Notes under the pieces: model-generated
Databases searched by the model: none
What the model saw: the letters and a program-made list of their open reading frames with translations, nothing else
Told to the model about the DNA's origin: nothing
Part shown: piece after piece, positions 27,174 to 35,167 of the stretch
Layout of the letters: every line of letters begins with the position of its first letter
Numbering within the stretch: the first letter of the stretch is position 1
Made by a program: the position numbers and the translations under genes
Source: Arthrobacter sp. B1I2
Lineage (GTDB): Bacteria; Actinomycetota; Actinomycetes; Actinomycetales; Micrococcaceae
Reading direction: 5' to 3'
Length of the DNA stretch: 64,000 nt
Assembly: GCF_030816485.1 (NCBI RefSeq)
Contig: NZ_JAUSYC010000001.1
Coordinates: 2,418,001-2,482,000 of the forward strand

Positions 27174-28107
27174 CAACAGCCACTTTGTGGCACCCATTGA
27201 GGAAACGCCGCTCCTGGCCACAGACGCTGTCAAGGCTGACCAGGCTCCGCTCAGCCTGTGGGCAGACGCCTGGCGCAAGCTCCGCCGTCGTCCGCTGTTC
27301 ATCATCTCGGCATTGCTGATTTTGGTGCTGGTTGTGATCGCGTTGTTCCCGGGCCTGTTCTCGTCAGTGCCCCCCAACGAGGGTTGTGAGCTTGCCAACT
27401 CCGAGGGCGGGCCTGCTCCTGGACATCCGTTCGGCTTTACGTTCCAGGGCTGTGATGTGTACTCCCGCGTCATTCACGGCACTCAGGCGTCCCTTTCCGT
27501 GGGCATTCTTTCCGTCCTCTGCGTCCTCATCGTCGGGGTGACCTTCGGTGCCCTCGCCGGCTTCTATGGCGGCTGGCTGGACACCGTTCTCGCCCGGCTC
27601 GGTGACATCTTCTTCGCTTTGCCACTGATTCTCGGGGCGCTTGTCATCACGCAGCTGCCCCTTTTCAGGGCAAACAAGAGCGTCTGGACGGTGGTTTTCG
27701 TCATCTCGCTGCTTGCGTGGCCGCAAATGGCGCGCATCACCCGCGGCGCAGTCATCGAGGTTCGCAACGCCGACTTCGTGACAGCGGCCCGGGCGCTCGG
27801 CGTATCGAAATTCGGCACGTTGGTAAAACATGTGCTGCCGAACGCGCTGGCACCCGTGATCGTCCTTGCCACCCTGGAGCTCGGCGTCTTCATCGTGGCT
27901 GAAGCAACCCTGTCCTTCCTGGGAATCGGACTGCCCGAAGGCGTCATGTCCTGGGGTCACGATATTTCGGCGGCACAGACCTCCATACGCACACACCCGC
28001 AGATCATGCTCTACCCGGCCGCGGCGCTGTCCATCACGGTGTTGAGCTTCATCATGCTTGGTGACGCCGTACGTGACGCCCTTGACCCGAAGAGCCGTCA
28101 GCGATGA
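27163..28107 (+). CDS. DppC/OppC-type peptide ABC permease
   Basis: 314 residues from the ATG at 27163 (GAGGATC eight bases upstream), overlapping the preceding gene by 11 bases. The hydrophilic N-terminus ends at WADAWRKLRRRPLFIISALLI, as in OppC N-termini. After six helices in total the EAA loop is FVTAARALGVSKFGTLVKHVLPNALAP. The C-terminus reads FIMLGDAVRDALDPKSRQR. The TGA overlaps the ATPase start (ATGA at 28104). Confidence 0.93.
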   Translation: MTSNNSHFVAPIEETPLLATDAVKADQAPLSLWADAWRKLRRRPLFIISALLILVLVVIALFPGLFSSVPPNEGCELANSEGGPAPGHPFGFTFQGCDVYSRVIHGTQASLSVGILSVLCVLIVGVTFGALAGFYGGWLDTVLARLGDIFFALPLILGALVITQLPLFRANKSVWTVVFVISLLAWPQMARITRGAVIEVRNADFVTAARALGVSKFGTLVKHVLPNALAPVIVLATLELGVFIVAEATLSFLGIGLPEGVMSWGHDISAAQTSIRTHPQIMLYPAAALSITVLSFIMLGDAVRDALDPKSRQR

Positions 28108-29825
28108 GAGATAACGAGATGACAAGTCCAGACGTCCGCATTGATGAGGCCGGCACCACCGGCGTTAGGCCGCTGCTCGAAATCCTTGACCTGGCCATCA
28201 CCTTCAGGACCGGCAGCGGCGAAGTCCAGGCTGTACGGAATGCGCACCTCACCATCATGCCCGGTGAAACGGTCGCCATCGTGGGGGAGTCCGGCTCCGG
28301 CAAATCCACCACCGCCCTGGCGGCCATCGGACTCCTGCCCAACAACGGCACGGTGTCCGGCGGACAGATCCTGCTTGACGGCGAGGACATCGCCCACGCC
28401 AGCGAGCATCGCATGATCGAACTGCGCGGCAACACCATCGGCATGGTCCCGCAGGACCCTATGTCCAACCTGAACCCCGTGTGGAAGATCGGCTACCAGG
28501 TCCGGGAAACACTGCGGGCGAACGGCCGTCCCAGCGGGCCGGACGATATCGCCAAGGTGCTGTCCCAGGCTGGACTGCCGGACGCCAAGCGCCGTGCCAA
28601 CCAGTACCCGCACGAGTTCTCGGGCGGAATGCGCCAGCGTGCACTGATCGCCATCGGCCTCTCCTGCCAGCCGCGCCTGCTGATTGCGGACGAGCCGACG
28701 TCGGCCCTCGACGTCACCGTCCAGCGGCAGATCCTGGATCACCTGGAGACCATGACCAGCGAGCTGGGCACCTCGGTCCTGCTGATCACCCACGACCTGG
28801 GCCTGGCAGCCGAGCGCGCAGACAAGGTCGTGGTCATGTACCAGGGCCGCGTTGTTGAAGCGGGACCGTCGCTGGAATTGCTCCGCAACCCGCAGCACCC
28901 CTACACCAAGCGGCTCGTGGAGTCCGCTCCGTCCCTGGCCAGCCGCCGTATCCAGGTGGCCAAGGAGCAGGGAGTGGAGACGACGGACCTGCTGGCGCCC
29001 GCCGTCGAGACGGTGAAGCCCGAAACCTTCCTGCAGATCCAGGACCTGCGGAAGGTGTACAAGCTCCGCCAGGGGCTGGGCAAGTCAACGGACTTCGCGG
29101 CTGTTGACGGCGTGAGCTTCGACGTCCGGCGTGGAACCACGACGGCGATCGTGGGGGAGTCGGGATCCGGCAAGTCCACAGTGGCCAAGATGGTCCTCCA
29201 GCTGGAGAAGCCGACGGACGGCAGGATCCTGTTCGACGGCGTCGACACCTCCGCACTGAAGCCTGCTGAACTGTTCAAGTTCCGCAGGCGGGTCCAGCCG
29301 ATCTTCCAGGACCCGTACGGCTCCCTCGATCCGATGTACAACATCTACCGCACGATCGAAGAACCGCTCCGGGTCCACAAGATCGGGGACCAGGCCAGCC
29401 GGGAGAAGAAAGTCCGGACGCTGCTGGACCAGGTTGCGCTGCCCCAGTCCGCCATGCAGCGGTACCCGAACGAGCTGTCGGGCGGCCAGCGGCAGCGTGT
29501 CGCCATTGCCCGGGCGCTTGCGCTGGACCCCGAGGTCATCATCTGTGATGAGGCCGTATCCGCGCTGGACGTGCTGGTGCAGGCGCAGGTACTGAACCTG
29601 CTCGCCGACCTGCAGGCCAACCTTGGGCTGACCTACCTGTTCATCACCCACGACCTTGCGGTGGTTCGGCAGATCGCGGACCACGTGTGCGTGATGGAGA
29701 AGGGCCGCCTGGTGGAAACCGGCTCCACGGACGACGTCTTCGAATCGCCCCAGCAGGACTACACCAAGGCCCTGCTCAACGCCATTCCGGGGGCGAAGCT
29801 GATGCTTCCGCCCGAGGTGGCGTAG
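28104..29825 (+). CDS. Fused double-domain peptide ABC ATPase (DppD-DppF type)
   Basis: 573 residues holding two complete ABC ATPases. Domain 1: Walker A GESGSGKSTT, signature EFSGGMRQRAL, Walker [14 protein letters not shown]. Domain 2 from about residue 310: [38 protein letters not shown]. Each has the oligopeptide-type C-terminal segment (NPQHPYTKRLVESAP and SPQQDYTKALLNAIPG). In many bacteria these are separate DppD and DppF proteins; the fusion is common in Actinobacteria. A DEAVSALD replacement of the usual DEPTSALD is seen in domain 2. It powers the importer encoded just upstream. Confidence 0.93.
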   Translation: MRDNEMTSPDVRIDEAGTTGVRPLLEILDLAITFRTGSGEVQAVRNAHLTIMPGETVAIVGESGSGKSTTALAAIGLLPNNGTVSGGQILLDGEDIAHASEHRMIELRGNTIGMVPQDPMSNLNPVWKIGYQVRETLRANGRPSGPDDIAKVLSQAGLPDAKRRANQYPHEFSGGMRQRALIAIGLSCQPRLLIADEPTSALDVTVQRQILDHLETMTSELGTSVLLITHDLGLAAERADKVVVMYQGRVVEAGPSLELLRNPQHPYTKRLVESAPSLASRRIQVAKEQGVETTDLLAPAVETVKPETFLQIQDLRKVYKLRQGLGKSTDFAAVDGVSFDVRRGTTTAIVGESGSGKSTVAKMVLQLEKPTDGRILFDGVDTSALKPAELFKFRRRVQPIFQDPYGSLDPMYNIYRTIEEPLRVHKIGDQASREKKVRTLLDQVALPQSAMQRYPNELSGGQRQRVAIARALALDPEVIICDEAVSALDVLVQAQVLNLLADLQANLGLTYLFITHDLAVVRQIADHVCVMEKGRLVETGSTDDVFESPQQDYTKALLNAIPGAKLMLPPEVA

Positions 29826-29837
29826 CGGGAAGTTTCC

Positions 29838-29887
29838 TGTAAAGGGCTGAAGCCGGGACCTTCGGGTCCCGGCTTCAGCCCTTTACA
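29838..29887. terminator. Very stable shared terminator with TTCG tetraloop
   Basis: A perfect 23-bp stem (29838-29860 with 29865-29887) closed by a TTCG tetraloop. The right arm contains the stop and last codons of the convergent SGNH hydrolase (stop 29875-29877), so the terminator of the Opp operon is built from the hydrolase's coding end. It serves both strands. Confidence 0.88.
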
Positions 29888-30813
29888 CCGTTCGTTCCCG
29901 CTGGTGCCGGGGTTGCGCCGGTGCCGGGGGCGCCGGGAACCTGCAGTTCGCGGAAGCGGCGTTCCAGAACTTCGCCAAGCTGCCTGCGGCCTTCGGCGTC
30001 CATGTGGACTGCGTCAGCCAGATGCTGCGTGAGGTTGTACTTCGTCAGCCAGTCGCCCGCGCTCACGAAGGTGACCTTTTGCCTGGCCGCGATGTCACCC
30101 AGCAGTCCGTCCACCTGGCTCCGGCGGCCGCCACCGTTTTGGGCTCCGCGCGCAAGGGTTCCCACCATGACGATCTGCGTGGTGGGGTACCTGGCTTTGA
30201 GTGCCTGGATGAGCCGGTTGGCGTTGGCGGAGATTAGGGCATCGGATGCTCCGTGGGCAGCATCGTTGCCGCCGCCTTCCACCACTATCAGTCCCGGTGT
30301 TCCCGCCGGAAGTAGCCAGTCGCCGCGCTCCAGGGCATCGATGTAGTTTCCGATTTTCCCGTTGGCAGCGGTGAATCCGGTGCCGCCGTAGCCACAGAAG
30401 TGGACGTTGTAACCCAGGCCTGCCAGGGCCCGGCGCGGCCAGCTGTCATCAGGAACGGACTGTGAGTCCCCGATGAGAACCGCTGTGCTCCGGACATTCG
30501 CAAGCACAACTTCCTTGCGGCCAAAGACGGGGTTTCGGTAAATGTCCCCGGGAAAAAGCGCGGGCCGGTGCAGTACTTCCGCCAGGTCGATCTCCAGGGA
30601 CCGGGATGCGTCGTCCAGGCGCGGTGTGTCCGCCGCCCTGAGCAGGGCCGGCGGGATACTCTCCGTTGCTGCCGCGGGGGCATCCTCCGGCAGGTCCACA
30701 ACCGGTTGTCCCGGACCCGCGAGAACCACCCCGGCAGTCAGTGCGAACACCGCGGCGCGGGCGAGGACACGCGCAGGTCTGGAACGCGATTTCCGGGGGA
30801 TTTTGCTGCTCAT
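29875..30813 (-). CDS. Secreted or anchored SGNH/GDSL-type hydrolase
   Basis: 312 residues from the ATG at 30813. A basic N-terminus and signal/anchor (ARAAVFALTAGVVLAGPG) come first. SGNH blocks follow: block I VLIGDSQSVPDD (nucleophile Ser), block II Gly in FCGYGGTGF, block III GGGNDAAHG and block V DAVHMDAEG (catalytic Asp and His). SGNH enzymes deacylate lipids or surface polysaccharides; the substrate here is unknown. The C-terminus is a Gly/Ala/Pro-rich tail that overlaps the shared terminator. An upstream in-frame start at 30885 would precede the signal with 24 unlikely residues. Confidence 0.85.
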   Translation of the reverse strand: MSSKIPRKSRSRPARVLARAAVFALTAGVVLAGPGQPVVDLPEDAPAAATESIPPALLRAADTPRLDDASRSLEIDLAEVLHRPALFPGDIYRNPVFGRKEVVLANVRSTAVLIGDSQSVPDDSWPRRALAGLGYNVHFCGYGGTGFTAANGKIGNYIDALERGDWLLPAGTPGLIVVEGGGNDAAHGASDALISANANRLIQALKARYPTTQIVMVGTLARGAQNGGGRRSQVDGLLGDIAARQKVTFVSAGDWLTKYNLTQHLADAVHMDAEGRRQLGEVLERRFRELQVPGAPGTGATPAPAGTNGVKG

Positions 30814-30939
30814 TACCAGCAATGATGGGGCATCAGGACAGATTTCTCCAATAACTGTGACCTGAAGAGGAAGGCCTGCGGACACGGCCGCGCCCCCCGC
30901 TGTTTTCCCGGATTTTAGGCCAATACTTGCCGCTGCGAT

Positions 30940-31044
30940 TAGACTTGGGTAAGGAGCCCCGTGTTAAGGGGCTGATCTGTCGTGCGTTTCGGTTGGAAAT
31001 GTCGCGATGACTAACAACTGACCCACTGAATCGAGCCTTTACGC
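30940..31044 (+). promoter_or_regulatory. typA promoter and leader
   Basis: A TAGACT box at 30940-30945 is followed by a hairpin AGCCCC/GGGGCT (30955-30960 with 30968-30973, loop GTGTTAA) and about 70 further bases before the ATG. There is no clear ribosome site near the start. The leader is longer than for most neighbours. Confidence 0.35.
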
Positions 31045-32973
31045 ATGTCTGAAACCACCACCAACACCGCGGTAGCCACTGCCTCACGCAGTGACCTGCG
31101 CAACGTCGCGATTGTGGCCCACGTTGACCACGGCAAGACCACTTTGGTCGATGCCATGCTCAAGCAGACCAACTCCTTTGCCGAGCACAACCACCTCGAA
31201 GACCGCGTGATGGACTCCGGTGACCTGGAGCGCGAAAAGGGCATCACCATCCTGGCCAAGAACACCACGGTGGCCTACAACGGTCCGTCCTCCAACGGCG
31301 AGACCATCACCATCAACGTCATCGATACCCCCGGCCACGCCGACTTTGGTGGCGAGGTGGAGCGCGGCCTGTCCATGGTTGACGGCGTCGTCCTCCTCGT
31401 CGATGCTTCTGAAGGGCCGCTCCCGCAGACGCGCTTCGTGCTGCGCAAGGCCCTCGCCGCCCACCTGCCGGTGATCCTGCTGGTCAACAAGACCGACCGC
31501 CCCGACGCGCGCATCGATGAAGTGGTGCACGAGTCCATGGACCTGCTGCTGGGCCTCGCCTCCGACCTCGCGGACGAAGTTCCCGACCTTGACCTGGACA
31601 AGATCCTCAACGTCCCCGTCGTCTACGCCGCAGCGAAGGTCGGCCGCGCCTCCCTTGAGCAGCCCGCCAACGGCACCGCCCCGGAGAACGAGGACCTGGA
31701 GCCGCTGTTCCAGACCATCATCGAGCACATCCCTGCACCGACCTACAACCCGGAAGGTGTCCTGCAGGCGCACGTCACCAACCTGGACGCTTCCCCGTTC
31801 CTCGGCCGCCTGGCACTGCTCCGCATCTACAACGGCACCCTGCGCAAGGGCCAGACCGTCGCCTGGGCACGGGCCAATGGCGAGCTCAAGAACGTCAGGA
31901 TCACCGAACTCCTCGCCACCAAGGCCCTGGATCGTGTCCCGGCCGAGTCCGCCGGGCCGGGTGAGATTGTCGCCGTCGCCGGCATTGAGGAGATCACCAT
32001 CGGTGAGACCCTGACGGACGCCGAGAACCCGCAGCCGCTGCCGCTGATCACCGTGGACGATCCCGCCATCTCCATGACCATCGGTATCAACACCTCCCCG
32101 CTGGCCGGCAAGGTCAAGGGCGCCAAGGTCACCGCGCGCCAGGTGAAGGACCGCCTGGACAAGGAACTGATCGGTAACGTCTCCATCAAGGTGCTCCCCA
32201 CCGAGCGTCCTGACGCCTGGGAAGTCCAAGGCCGTGGCGAGCTCGCCCTGGCCATCCTCGTGGAGCAGATGCGCCGCGAAGGCTTCGAACTGACCGTGGG
32301 CAAGCCGCAGGTTGTCACCAAGACCATCGACGGCAAGATCCACGAGCCGATGGAGCACATGACCATCGACGTCCCCGAGGAGTACCTTGGCGCCGTGACC
32401 CAGTTGATGGCAGCCCGCAAGGGCCGCATGACCAACATGGCCAACCACGGCACCGGCTGGTGCCGGATGGAATTCATCGTTCCGGCCCGTGGCCTGATCG
32501 GCTTCCGCACCAAGTTCCTCACGGACACCCGGGGCGCCGGCATCGCCGCGTCCATCTCCGAGGGCTACGAGCCGTGGGCCGGTCCCATCGAGTACCGCAC
32601 CAACGGCTCCATGGTTGCCGACCGCGCCGGTGTGGTGACCCCGTTCGCCATGATCAACCTGCAGGAACGCGGCTCCTTCTTCGTGAAGCCCACGTCCGAG
32701 GTGTACGAAGGCATGATCGTGGGCGAGAACTCCCGCGCCGACGACATGGACGTCAACATCACCAAGGAAAAGAAGCTCACCAACATGCGTGCGGCTTCTT
32801 CGGACACCTTCGAGAACCTGACCCCGCCGCGTGACCTGACCCTTGAAGAGTCGCTCGAATTCGCCCGCGAGGACGAGTGCGTCGAGGTGACCCCGGAAGC
32901 CATCCGAATCCGCAAGGTCATCCTGGACACCAACGAGCGTGCCAAGGCCACTCGCGCCCGCGCCAAGGCATAA
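31045..32973 (+). CDS. typA: Translational GTPase TypA/BipA
   Basis: 642 residues. G1 [12 protein letters not shown]2 within [12 protein letters not shown]3 [16 protein letters not shown] and G4 NKTDRPDAR are intact. They are followed by the EF-G-like domains II, III and V and the BipA-specific C-terminal domain ([20 protein letters not shown]). BipA binds the 70S ribosome under stress and helps 50S assembly at low temperature. The highly basic C-terminus ([11 protein letters not shown]) is an actinobacterial extension. A hairpin at 32988-33026 ends the unit. Confidence 0.96.
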   Translation: MSETTTNTAVATASRSDLRNVAIVAHVDHGKTTLVDAMLKQTNSFAEHNHLEDRVMDSGDLEREKGITILAKNTTVAYNGPSSNGETITINVIDTPGHADFGGEVERGLSMVDGVVLLVDASEGPLPQTRFVLRKALAAHLPVILLVNKTDRPDARIDEVVHESMDLLLGLASDLADEVPDLDLDKILNVPVVYAAAKVGRASLEQPANGTAPENEDLEPLFQTIIEHIPAPTYNPEGVLQAHVTNLDASPFLGRLALLRIYNGTLRKGQTVAWARANGELKNVRITELLATKALDRVPAESAGPGEIVAVAGIEEITIGETLTDAENPQPLPLITVDDPAISMTIGINTSPLAGKVKGAKVTARQVKDRLDKELIGNVSIKVLPTERPDAWEVQGRGELALAILVEQMRREGFELTVGKPQVVTKTIDGKIHEPMEHMTIDVPEEYLGAVTQLMAARKGRMTNMANHGTGWCRMEFIVPARGLIGFRTKFLTDTRGAGIAASISEGYEPWAGPIEYRTNGSMVADRAGVVTPFAMINLQERGSFFVKPTSEVYEGMIVGENSRADDMDVNITKEKKLTNMRAASSDTFENLTPPRDLTLEESLEFAREDECVEVTPEAIRIRKVILDTNERAKATRARAKA

Positions 32974-32987
32974 CAACGCCCTGATTG

Positions 32988-33026
32988 CGCAGAATGCCAC
33001 CGGCTACAGGCCGGTGGCATTCTGCG
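32988..33026 (+). terminator. Hairpin terminator after typA
   Basis: A 17-bp stem (32988-33004 with 33010-33026) with a 5-base loop TACAG, followed by TTTAAG. It also faces the convergent gene ending at 33067. Confidence 0.8.
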
Positions 33027-33066
33027 TTTAAGCCTTGCTGCGTCCCTGCATCGTCGGGAGCAGCCC

Positions 33067-33303
33067 TCAGCGCGCTGGGCGCCGCGGGGGAGCGGGCGGG
33101 ACTTCCTTGGCGGCCACCACGCGGTCAAGGGGAATGACGACGTCGGCCTGCCGGGTGCGGACGGTACAGGAACCGGCATCGCACCGCAGCAGGTGGCCCA
33201 GGGCGTCCGTCAGGCCTTCCTCGATCCGGTAGCGCACCACCACCCGAATGCCTGGCTCAGCCGAGCTAAGGAACCGGGCGGGCGCAGGGACTGGCAGACT
33301 CAC
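33067..33303 (-). CDS. Stand-alone SH3-like domain resembling the N-terminus of Rv0428c-type GNAT acetyltransferases
   Basis: 78 residues from a GTG at 33303 with TAGTAT six bases upstream (leaderless-type). The core GIRVVVRYRIEEGLTDALGH then TVRTRQADVVIPLDRVVAAK resembles the small N-terminal beta-barrel of the cg3035/Rv0428c acetyltransferase family. Here the GNAT domain is absent: the frame ends with a Pro/Arg tail. It may be a free-standing domain that acts in trans, or a remnant. Family assignment is by pattern memory only. Confidence 0.6.
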   Translation of the reverse strand: MSLPVPAPARFLSSAEPGIRVVVRYRIEEGLTDALGHLLRCDAGSCTVRTRQADVVIPLDRVVAAKEVPPAPPRRPAR

Positions 33304-33349
33304 CAGTTCATACTAGGGGCCCGGCTAGGTTCGCGGTAACGGGCTGGGA

Positions 33350-33439
33350 GATAATAGGCTCAGATGTCGAGAGTCCGGCCGTGCTGCCGGATGCAAGAGC
33401 CGGCGGGACGCCGGAACCCAACGTGGAGAGGCCAGGGAC
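33350..33439 (+). promoter_or_regulatory. fdxA leader with alternative hairpins and Cys-Cys upstream ORF
   Basis: GATAAT at 33350-33355 ends 8 nt before the ATG at 33364. Stem 1:2 is TCCGGC (33374-33379) with GCCGGA (33386-33391). Stem 3:4 is CCGGCG (33400-33405) with CGCCGG (33409-33414). Segment 2 can also pair with segment 3 (GCCGG/CCGGC), and segment 1 with GCCGGA at 33410-33415, so the structures are mutually exclusive, as in attenuators. The fdxA ribosome site GGAGAGG is at 33425-33431. Two Cys codons at 33382-33387 sit in the loop and arm of stem 1:2. Confidence 0.5.
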
Positions 33440-33477
33440 GTGACGTACGTAATCGCGCAGCCGTGTGTGGATGTTAA
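33364..33477 (+). CDS. Candidate cysteine-sensing leader ORF upstream of fdxA (37 aa)
   Basis: The ATG at 33364 opens a 37-codon frame beginning MSRVRPCCRMQEPAG, with two adjacent TGC codons as codons 7 and 8. It has a -10-like GATAAT 8 bases upstream and no ribosome site, so it looks leaderless. It passes through both leader hairpins and runs 38 bases into fdxA in another frame, stopping at 33475-33477. Leaderless short ORFs with consecutive Cys codons are established as cysteine-responsive attenuators in mycobacteria. By analogy, stalling at Cys codons would free the fdxA site and read-through would block it. Coding is inferred, not shown. Confidence 0.5.
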   Translation: MSRVRPCCRMQEPAGRRNPTWRGQGRDVRNRAAVCGC

Positions 33478-33766
33478 GGACAAGGCGTGCATCGAGGAAT
33501 GCCCGGTCGACTGCATCTATGAAGGCGAGCGTTCGCTGTACATCCATCCGGATGAGTGCGTCGACTGCGGTGCCTGCGAGCCGGTGTGCCCGGTAGAGGC
33601 CATCTACTACGAGGATGACACCCCGGAAGAATGGGCGGACTACTACAAGGCCAACGTGGAGTTCTTCGATGACCTTGGTTCCCCGGGCGGCGCCGCCAAG
33701 ATCGGCAACACGGGCAAGGACCACCCGATGATCGCCGCCCTGCCGCCGCAGAACCAAGACCACTAA
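33440..33766 (+). CDS. fdxA: Seven-iron ferredoxin FdxA
   Basis: 108 residues from a GTG, with GGAGAGG at good spacing. Cluster ligands: CVDVKDKACIEECPVDC near the N-terminus (pattern for one [3Fe-4S] and one [4Fe-4S]) and CVDCGACEPVC-PVEA. The helix-rich tail (DTPEEWADYYKANVEFFDDL) is typical of FdxA/FdxC electron carriers. It lies 14 bases before dapC, an arrangement repeated in many Actinobacteria. A Cys-Cys upstream ORF overlaps its start, suggesting control by cysteine supply, which would suit a protein needing Cys and Fe-S clusters. Confidence 0.95.
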   Translation: MTYVIAQPCVDVKDKACIEECPVDCIYEGERSLYIHPDECVDCGACEPVCPVEAIYYEDDTPEEWADYYKANVEFFDDLGSPGGAAKIGNTGKDHPMIAALPPQNQDH

Positions 33767-33780
33767 AGCGGACGGAAGCC

Positions 33781-34926
33781 GTGACCGCAGCAGTGAATTC
33801 GTTTGGCCTGGACCTGCCCGACTACCCCTGGGAGGCCATGGCGCCGTACCTGGCCAAAGCATCGGAGCATCCCGGCGGAGCCGTGAACCTCTCCATCGGT
33901 ACGCCCGTGGACCCCACGCCGCAGCTGGTACAGGATGCACTGAAAGCGGCCGCAAACGCCCCCGGATACCCCACGGTGCACGGCACCCCGGCACTCCGGG
34001 AAGCCATCGCGGGATGGTTCGAACGCCGGCGGGGTGTTTCCGGCCTTGATCCCCGCAACATCATGCCCACGGTGGGCTCCAAGGAACTCGTCGCTTGGCT
34101 CCCGCTGCTGCTGGGCCTCAAGCCCGGTGACGTCGTCGTACGCCCGAAGGTGGCCTACCCCACGTACGATATCGGCGCGACCCTCGCCGGGGTCACGTCC
34201 GTCGCCACGGACAACCTGGACGAGCTCGACGACGCCACCCGGTCACGCGTCCGCCTCATCTGGGTCAATTCGCCGGGGAACCCTACCGGCAGTGTCCGCG
34301 ACGCTGACTCGCTGAAGGCCCTGGTGGTCCAGGCTCGTGAACTGGGCGCGGTCGTGGCCTCGGATGAATGCTATGCAGAGCTTGGATGGGGCGACTGGGA
34401 CGTCCAGCGCGGCGGCCGGCCCGTCCCCAGCATCCTCGACCCACGGGTGGCCGGGGGCTCGCACCAGGGCCTGCTGGCCGTGTACTCACTGAGCAAGCAG
34501 TCCAACCTCGCCGGTTACCGCGCAGCGTTCGTGGCCGGTGATCCGGACCTGATGCCGAATCTGGTCAACAGCCGCAAGCATGCAGGCATGATCGTCCCGT
34601 ACCCGGTCCAGGAGGCCATGCGGGTGGCGCTGGGCGACGACGCCCACGTCGAGGCCCAGAAGGATTTGTACCGCGGCCGGCGCGAACGGCTGGTGCCCGC
34701 GCTGCTGGACTTCGGCCTGGAGATCAAGGAATCCGATGCCGGACTGTACCTGTGGTCGACGGCCGGAGAGGACACCTGGGACACAGTGGCCCGCCTGGCC
34801 GGGCGGGGCATCGTGGTGGGACCGGGCGTCTTCTACGGAGACGCGGGCAACGGCTACATCCGGGTTGCCCTCACCGGATCCGATGAGCGGATCGACGCGG
34901 CTGTTGAACGGCTTGCCGGCTCCTGA
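33781..34926 (+). CDS. dapC: Succinyldiaminopimelate transaminase
   Basis: 381 residues, class I/II aminotransferase, GTG start 14 bases after fdxA. Key segments: VNLSIGTPVDPTPQLVQ, YPTVHGTPALREAIAGWF, the Asn/Pro motif WVNSPGNPTGSV, SDECYAELGW, and the PLP Lys in VYSLSKQSNLAGYRAAFV. The SLSKQSN-LAGYR form and linkage to fdxA mark the actinobacterial DapC branch, which makes N-succinyl-LL-2,6-diaminopimelate in the succinylase lysine/DAP route. dapD and dapE lie about 6 kb downstream. Confidence 0.9.
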   Translation: MTAAVNSFGLDLPDYPWEAMAPYLAKASEHPGGAVNLSIGTPVDPTPQLVQDALKAAANAPGYPTVHGTPALREAIAGWFERRRGVSGLDPRNIMPTVGSKELVAWLPLLLGLKPGDVVVRPKVAYPTYDIGATLAGVTSVATDNLDELDDATRSRVRLIWVNSPGNPTGSVRDADSLKALVVQARELGAVVASDECYAELGWGDWDVQRGGRPVPSILDPRVAGGSHQGLLAVYSLSKQSNLAGYRAAFVAGDPDLMPNLVNSRKHAGMIVPYPVQEAMRVALGDDAHVEAQKDLYRGRRERLVPALLDFGLEIKESDAGLYLWSTAGEDTWDTVARLAGRGIVVGPGVFYGDAGNGYIRVALTGSDERIDAAVERLAGS

Positions 34927-35038
34927 GGGCACGTAATATTCGTGTGACTCGCCCCACATCCGGTGCATTTTAGGGCGGATTGGACGGCCTCGGATTAGTG
35001 ACACCCGCCAAGGAGCGGTACTTTTTAAGTGACTATCA

Positions 35039-35167
35039 ATGGTGGCTTTCTACAAGAAGGCAGCCCGGGTGTTGGAACCTGTCTTCTCAGGCTTCGTGCG
35101 CGGCTCACCTGATGTTGGATCAAGCTTTCGACAGAGGCCCAGAAGCCTCATGAAGGGGACTCCATGA
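35039..35167 (+). CDS. Candidate upstream ORF overlapping the gltA start (42 aa)
   Basis: The ATG at 35039 opens a 42-codon frame (MVAFYKKAARVLEPVFSG at its start) that ends at TGA 35165-35167. That stop overlaps the gltA ATG as ATGA. The product is basic with an amphipathic N-terminal part. No good ribosome site precedes it (AGGAG at 35011 is 23 bases away). A second frame from GTG at 35029 runs 27 codons and is better placed for that site. Either could be a leader peptide coupled to gltA; both could be chance. Confidence 0.28.
   Translation: MVAFYKKAARVLEPVFSGFVRGSPDVGSSFRQRPRSLMKGTP
35089..35158 (+). promoter_or_regulatory. gltA leader with long-range stem and ribosome site
   Basis: AGGCTTC (35089-35095) is complementary to GAAGCCT (35142-35148), which lies just before the gltA site AAGGGG (35153-35158). 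Upstream, GCTTTCT/AGAAGGC (35045-35061) forms a small hairpin. Such pairing next to the ribosome site could modulate initiation. Confidence 0.3.

Noticed and set aside
30999..31020. Very short frames (ATG-TCG-CGA-TGA and ATG-ACT-AAC-AAC-TGA) before typA
   Set aside because: Three to four codons, no ribosome site, no spacing to the typA start that suggests coupling. Chance is likely.
31084..33000. 638-codon open frame opposite typA
   Set aside because: Antisense shadow of a highly conserved GTPase gene; the composition is Gly/Val/Asp/His-rich with no motif.
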